Part shown: piece after piece, positions 60,740-64,000 of the stretch | How the letters are laid out: every line of letters begins with the position of its first letter | Numbering within the stretch: position 1 is the stretch's first letter | DNA from: Alteribacillus sp. YIM 98480 | Lineage (GTDB): Bacteria > Bacillota > Bacilli > Bacillales > Marinococcaceae | Assembly: GCF_009765375.1 (NCBI RefSeq) | Contig: NZ_VTOK01000019.1 | Span: forward strand, 20,887-84,886 | DNA length: 64,000 bases | Direction: 5' to 3' | Program-made: the position numbers and the translations under genes | The notes under the pieces: model-generated | Seen by the model: the letters and a program-made list of their open reading frames with translations, nothing else | What the model was told of the DNA's origin: nothing | Databases searched by the model: none

Positions 60740-62107
60740 TTAAACAAGAAGCTGCGATAATACATTTTGCTCAACGGAGCTGCTTTCATAGTCTGCATAA
60801 TGAGGTTTGTGATGTCCCATACCTACGATTGGCACACCTGTAATCAAAGAAGAAGTTAACGTCAGAGAACGTAAATCAGTTGGATCCAAAGCATTCACTT
60901 TACTTTTTCCGCAGGAGCGGGCAAAAATCTGCATTTCCATCGTAATAGAATTAATGTAATTTTCTACACGGTCTGCGGCCTCGAACGGATCAAGCCGTGC
61001 CATCAAGTCAGTGTCTTGTGTGGCAATACCTACTGGACATTTACCGGTATGACAATGATGGCAAGCTGCAGGTTCTGTTCCTAATGCTTTATAATCTTCT
61101 AAATAAAGCGATTTGTTACAATTAAGAGCAATCAACATGGCAGACCCTATATAAACTACATCTGCTCCAAGTGCTATAGCTTTAGCGGCGTCTGCACCGT
61201 TACTTATTCCTCCGCCTATAATCAGCTTTATTTCCTTTTTGAGTCCAATTTCATGTAGGGCTTCAGCTGCTTCAACGACCGCTGCCACTGTCGGTATCCC
61301 GGTGTGATCCAATTGAATTTCAGGAGAAGCTGCCGTTCCTCCTTCCATGCCGTCTATCACAATTGCATCGGCTCCTACTTTTGCAGCTAATTTCGTGTCA
61401 TCATATACTCTGCCTGCCCCAATTTTGATCATGACAGGCACTTCATAATTGGTCGCTTCCCTTATTTGTTCCATTTTCACTCCAAGATCATCTGGTCCCA
61501 TCCAATCTGGATGACGGCACGGGCTGCGCTGGTCTACACCAGGAGGAAGATCGCGCATATGAGCTACTTCCTCTGAAACTTTCTGTCCTAGCAATGTCCC
61601 TCCTGTTCCAGGTTTTGCTCCTTGACTTACCACGATCTCTATAGCATCTGCTTTTTGCAAATCATATGGGTTTAAACCATAACGACTTGGAAGAAGCTGA
61701 TAGACTAATTTTTCGGAGGCTTCTCTTTCAACCGGATGCATGCCGCCATCACCTGTACATGTACTTATACCTGTGCGGGTTGCGGCTATGCCAAGTGCCT
61801 CCTTTGCATGGGCATTAATAGCTCCAAAGCTCATCCCTGCAACCATTATGGGTGTATCGAGAACGAGAGGGCGCTTTACCTTTCCTTCTCCAATGATTAC
61901 TTCCGTATCGCAGCGCTCCCGGTATCCCTCGAGCGGGACACGTGATAACCCGGCAGGAGTAAAGACAAGATCATCAAACGAAGGCAGATCGGCCCGCTTT
62001 GTAGCCTGGCCTCGAATACGGTAACGACCCAGGTCAGATTTTTCTTGGATCTCTTCTATTTTTTCAGGACTCCATACTTTGCTTTTCCTTATAATATCTC
62101 TTTCCAT
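60740..62107 (-). CDS. glxD: FMN-binding glutamate synthase-type subunit (N-methylglutamate synthase, GlxD/MgsC)
   Basis: 455 residues. FMN barrel with PIMVAGMSFGAINAHAKEAL, SQGAKPGTGGTLLGQKV, KIGAGRVYDD and IIGGGISNGADAAKAIALGADVVYIGS. A 3Fe-4S cluster is suggested by CHHCHTGKCPVGIATQ (CxxCxxxxC). It matches the synthase core of glutamate synthase as a stand-alone subunit. With GlxB and GlxC it would transfer nitrogen, here from methylamine or glutamine-derived amine, to 2-oxoglutarate. Overlaps glxC by 19 bases. Confidence 0.88.
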   Translation of the reverse strand: MERDIIRKSKVWSPEKIEEIQEKSDLGRYRIRGQATKRADLPSFDDLVFTPAGLSRVPLEGYRERCDTEVIIGEGKVKRPLVLDTPIMVAGMSFGAINAHAKEALGIAATRTGISTCTGDGGMHPVEREASEKLVYQLLPSRYGLNPYDLQKADAIEIVVSQGAKPGTGGTLLGQKVSEEVAHMRDLPPGVDQRSPCRHPDWMGPDDLGVKMEQIREATNYEVPVMIKIGAGRVYDDTKLAAKVGADAIVIDGMEGGTAASPEIQLDHTGIPTVAAVVEAAEALHEIGLKKEIKLIIGGGISNGADAAKAIALGADVVYIGSAMLIALNCNKSLYLEDYKALGTEPAACHHCHTGKCPVGIATQDTDLMARLDPFEAADRVENYINSITMEMQIFARSCGKSKVNALDPTDLRSLTLTSSLITGVPIVGMGHHKPHYADYESSSVEQNVLSQLLV

Positions 62108-62796
62108 ATCCCAAACTCCTTTTTATTAAAGTTATGAAGCCTGCCATTACAAACCACTTTTTTAAAAGAAGGAGGTGCAGTTATTCCATATGTTTCCACT
62201 CTATCTTTAATCATGTTGTATTCAGCAGGGGGAAGGTCAACGATTTCTGTTCCATTTCCAAGTTCTTCAATTTCTCCTCCTACATAAATAGTGCCATTGT
62301 ACATAGAATCACCAAGTGCTTTACCGGTATTTCCGCAAATGATCATTCTCCCTTTTTGCATCATGAAACCTGTCATATATCCAGCATTTCCTCCAATGAT
62401 CAGCTCTCCTCCTTTCATTCCTATACCTGCACGCGCACCTGAGCTTCCTTTTACAGCTATTGTCCCTCCTCTAAGCGAAGCACCACAGGCAGAGGCTGTA
62501 TTTCCTTCTACGATAATCTCGCCGTCCATAAGATTTTCCCCAATCGCCCATCCAGCATTTCCTTCTACTTTAGCGGTGACTTTATCACATAGGCTGAGTG
62601 CATAGTAGCCAACGTCCCCTTTATATATAATATGGATAGATTCAGTAATACCGACCCCAAGATTATGACTGGCCCACGGGTTTTCAATGATAACTTCAGG
62701 AACTTTATCCTTTACTGCGTCTCTTATTTTCTGATTAATTTGCTTAAGAGAAGTCGTTTCACAATCAATAATGACCTTTTCTTTTATAGATTCCAT
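62089..62796 (-). CDS. glxC: GXGXG-domain subunit (GlxC/MgsB)
   Basis: 235 residues from the ATG at 62796 with GAGGAGG upstream, inside the end of glxB. Right-handed beta-helix repeats GNAGWAIGENLMDGEIIVEGN, GTIAVKGSSGARAGIGMKGG and GNTGKALGDSMYNGTIYVGG mark the C-terminal domain of glutamate synthase as a separate protein. Structural and possibly docking role in the synthase complex. Confidence 0.88.
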   Translation of the reverse strand: MESIKEKVIIDCETTSLKQINQKIRDAVKDKVPEVIIENPWASHNLGVGITESIHIIYKGDVGYYALSLCDKVTAKVEGNAGWAIGENLMDGEIIVEGNTASACGASLRGGTIAVKGSSGARAGIGMKGGELIIGGNAGYMTGFMMQKGRMIICGNTGKALGDSMYNGTIYVGGEIEELGNGTEIVDLPPAEYNMIKDRVETYGITAPPSFKKVVCNGRLHNFNKKEFGIWKEIL

Positions 62797-63680
62797 ATAA
62801 AGACCTCCTCTGGCCCAGGCTCCCAAACATTTAATTGTTGATGAAAACCACTTGTAATCGCCTGGTTTTCTGATGCAAAGGCTACGAAGTCATCGGTTTC
62901 TGCAATCACCATCGGCTTCATACCAAAAGGTTCTTTTGCCAGTCCTACGGTATCTTTCGTTAAAGCTATATAGCTGAATGATCCATCTAATTCAAGGAGC
63001 GATTCCTCCATCGCTTGTTGTAGACTAAGCCCATTAGCCATCTGTTCTGTTAAATACACAGCTATAACTTCAGAATCGTTTCCGGTTGAAAATGAATATC
63101 CCTTCTTTTCATAATGACTTCGCAAGGCGACATAGTTTGTCACATGTCCATTATGAATAATGGTGAGATCTTGTCCGTATTGACAGACTAAAGGTTGAGA
63201 ATGAGAAATATCTACTTTACTTTCTGTCGCCATACGTGTGTGTCCTATAGCAACGGTGCCGTTATACTCTGATAATTGGTATTGCTCCTCTAAATTATTT
63301 GCTCCTCCCAAATGTTTCAAAATTTCAATTTGTTCCCCTATATTTGCAACAGAAATATCTTGATCCATGGCGTTTATACCATCAATAAGTTCGCTTGCTT
63401 CCCCTCTGTACCAAATTTTCACTCTTACATAGCTTCCATGGTTGGAAACACGTTGTACATCAGATACACTTTCTAAATAAGAAATAACTCTTTCTCCATT
63501 TCTTTCTTTCTCATAATTAACAGAAAGATAAAGAACGTTTTCTTGTTTTGGGTGTAATAAAGCGACACCGGTAGAATCTCGCCCCCTTCTGTATAAGCTT
63601 TTGAGCATGTTAAGAACGACTTCTCCCGTTCTCTTTTCATGCACTGAATTCTTGTAAATGATTCCTCCGATACCGCACAT
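62784..63680 (-). CDS. glxB: Class II glutamine amidotransferase subunit (GlxB/MgsA)
   Basis: 298 residues. Cys2 is the nucleophile (MCGIGGIIYK). SLYRRGRDSTGVALL, AIGHTRMATESKVDISHSQP and IIHNGHVTNY form the glutamine site. It is the amidotransferase part of the synthase, first gene of the cluster in the window. AAAGGAGG precedes the ATG. In N-methylglutamate synthases this domain is thought to handle the gamma-glutamyl-amide. Confidence 0.9.
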   Translation of the reverse strand: MCGIGGIIYKNSVHEKRTGEVVLNMLKSLYRRGRDSTGVALLHPKQENVLYLSVNYEKERNGERVISYLESVSDVQRVSNHGSYVRVKIWYRGEASELIDGINAMDQDISVANIGEQIEILKHLGGANNLEEQYQLSEYNGTVAIGHTRMATESKVDISHSQPLVCQYGQDLTIIHNGHVTNYVALRSHYEKKGYSFSTGNDSEVIAVYLTEQMANGLSLQQAMEESLLELDGSFSYIALTKDTVGLAKEPFGMKPMVIAETDDFVAFASENQAITSGFHQQLNVWEPGPEEVFIWNL

Positions 63681-63749
63681 CTTGTCTGCCTCCTTTAAAA
63701 CAGCCCGGTATTTATGCTGTGTTTATAAATGGGCTGTTTATTTATGTTC

Positions 63750-63763
63750 AAATATTCTCATAA
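63750..63763. promoter_or_regulatory. AAATATTCTCATAA motif before glxB
   Basis: Identical to 55205-55218 before the cupin gene; both lie upstream of genes on the minus strand (70 and ~125 bp from the starts). Candidate binding site for a shared regulator. Confidence 0.4.
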
Positions 63764-63933
63764 TTTTTTCCCAAAAAAAATATAACTCTCTCAATATACG
63801 AGAAGATCTGATTTTCTACGTAAAGTAACCTTACATATAAAGTCTTTCTGCTTTTTTATTTTAAGGTAATGAGCAGAAAACCCGCTTGCATCCGAGTCTT
63901 TGCTAATGCTGTTTTATGAGATTTTATGCCAAT

Positions 63934-64000
63934 ATAAGAAAAGCGCAAGCGCCTTAAAAGAAGGAAGTTCGGCTACGAGCGTCACGTCCTGTGACAACGC
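63934..64000. repeat. Dispersed MITE-like repeat, family A copy 4 (cut by window edge)
   Basis: ATAAGAAAAGCGCAAGCGCC at the start, then AAGGAAGTTCGGCTACGAGC, then ACGTCCTGTGACAACGC, which also occurs inside copy 1 at 7356-7372. The rest is outside the window. Confidence 0.7.

Larger units (their letters stand above)
63681..64000. other. Promoter region of glxB and repeat copy 4
   Basis: The first ~200 bases are AT-rich with an inverted repeat AGCCC...GGGCT (~63703-63736) and AAATATTCTCATAA at 63750-63763. Family-A repeat copy 4 starts at 63934 and runs off the window. Confidence 0.55.

Noticed and set aside
1..64000. Search for CRISPR arrays, tRNA and rRNA genes, integrases and transposases
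   Set aside because: None seen. The tandem array at 51800-52270 has no constant spacer-repeat pattern, so it is not CRISPR.

Overview
The window comes from a low-GC Gram-positive bacterium of the Bacillaceae, probably a halophile or alkaliphile. Reasons: strong AAGGAGG-type ribosome binding sites with frequent TTG and GTG starts, lipoboxes on the ABC binding proteins, unusually acidic secreted proteins, a cre-like site, a thiXYZ-tenA-ylmB operon under a TPP riboswitch, an AsnO-type asparagine synthase and a YheC/YheD spore-coat protein. There is no rRNA, tRNA, CRISPR, prophage or intact insertion sequence. Most genes lie on the minus strand.

Layout. 1-8.7 kb: the end of a luciferase-like monooxygenase, then a TetR-led operon (nitronate monooxygenase, quinone reductase, two crotonases, 3-hydroxyacyl-CoA dehydrogenase, a LvaA/ACAD10-type kinase) and a thiolase, suggesting degradation of an unusual or hydroxylated acyl-CoA. 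8.9-20.3 kb: alpha-glucoside uptake and hydrolysis, with a binding protein, two permeases, an FAD oxidoreductase, a YesL protein, two GH13 glucosidases and two LacI regulators, each with its own palindromic operator. No transporter ATPase is present, so a shared MsmX-type ATPase is likely. 20.4-33 kb: asnO, a phnDCEE importer with no phosphonate-degrading enzyme, a large secreted protein with OB folds and a FIMAH domain, a HAD phosphatase, a one-domain FAD protein and a TIGR01777 epimerase. 33-44 kb: a lone cobT, an OmpR-type two-component system, a secreted helical-repeat protein, an SLC13 carboxylate carrier with its CitA/CitB-type system, and a CynX-type MFS carrier. 44-52.8 kb: a duplicated YheC/YheD-like protein and the thiamine-pyrimidine salvage operon. 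53.3-63.7 kb: an amine-metabolism cluster.

The amine cluster is the most interesting part. It encodes the three polypeptides of an N-methylglutamate synthase (GlxB/C/D), a glutamine-synthetase-like enzyme that could be gamma-glutamylmethylamide synthetase, and a monomeric sarcosine-oxidase-type flavoenzyme where proteobacterial pathways use a four-subunit N-methylglutamate dehydrogenase. Next to them are a RibF paralogue with an eroded kinase domain, a GlcG/HbpS protein, an EutQ-like cupin, an unrecognised 248-residue protein and an acyl-CoA-dehydrogenase-fold protein lacking the usual catalytic glutamate. Together they suggest a compact Gram-positive route for methylamine or another small amine.

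The intergenic DNA carries at least three dispersed repeat families: a MITE-like GCGCAAGCG element (four copies), a REP-like hairpin (about nine full or partial copies) and arrays of TTCAGCGCTT-like iterons. One iteron array forms a 102-bp tandem repeat inside the leader of the thiamine operon, between the riboswitch terminator and thiZ. Two further intergenic structures (30370-30463 and 31431-31680) look like structured RNAs.
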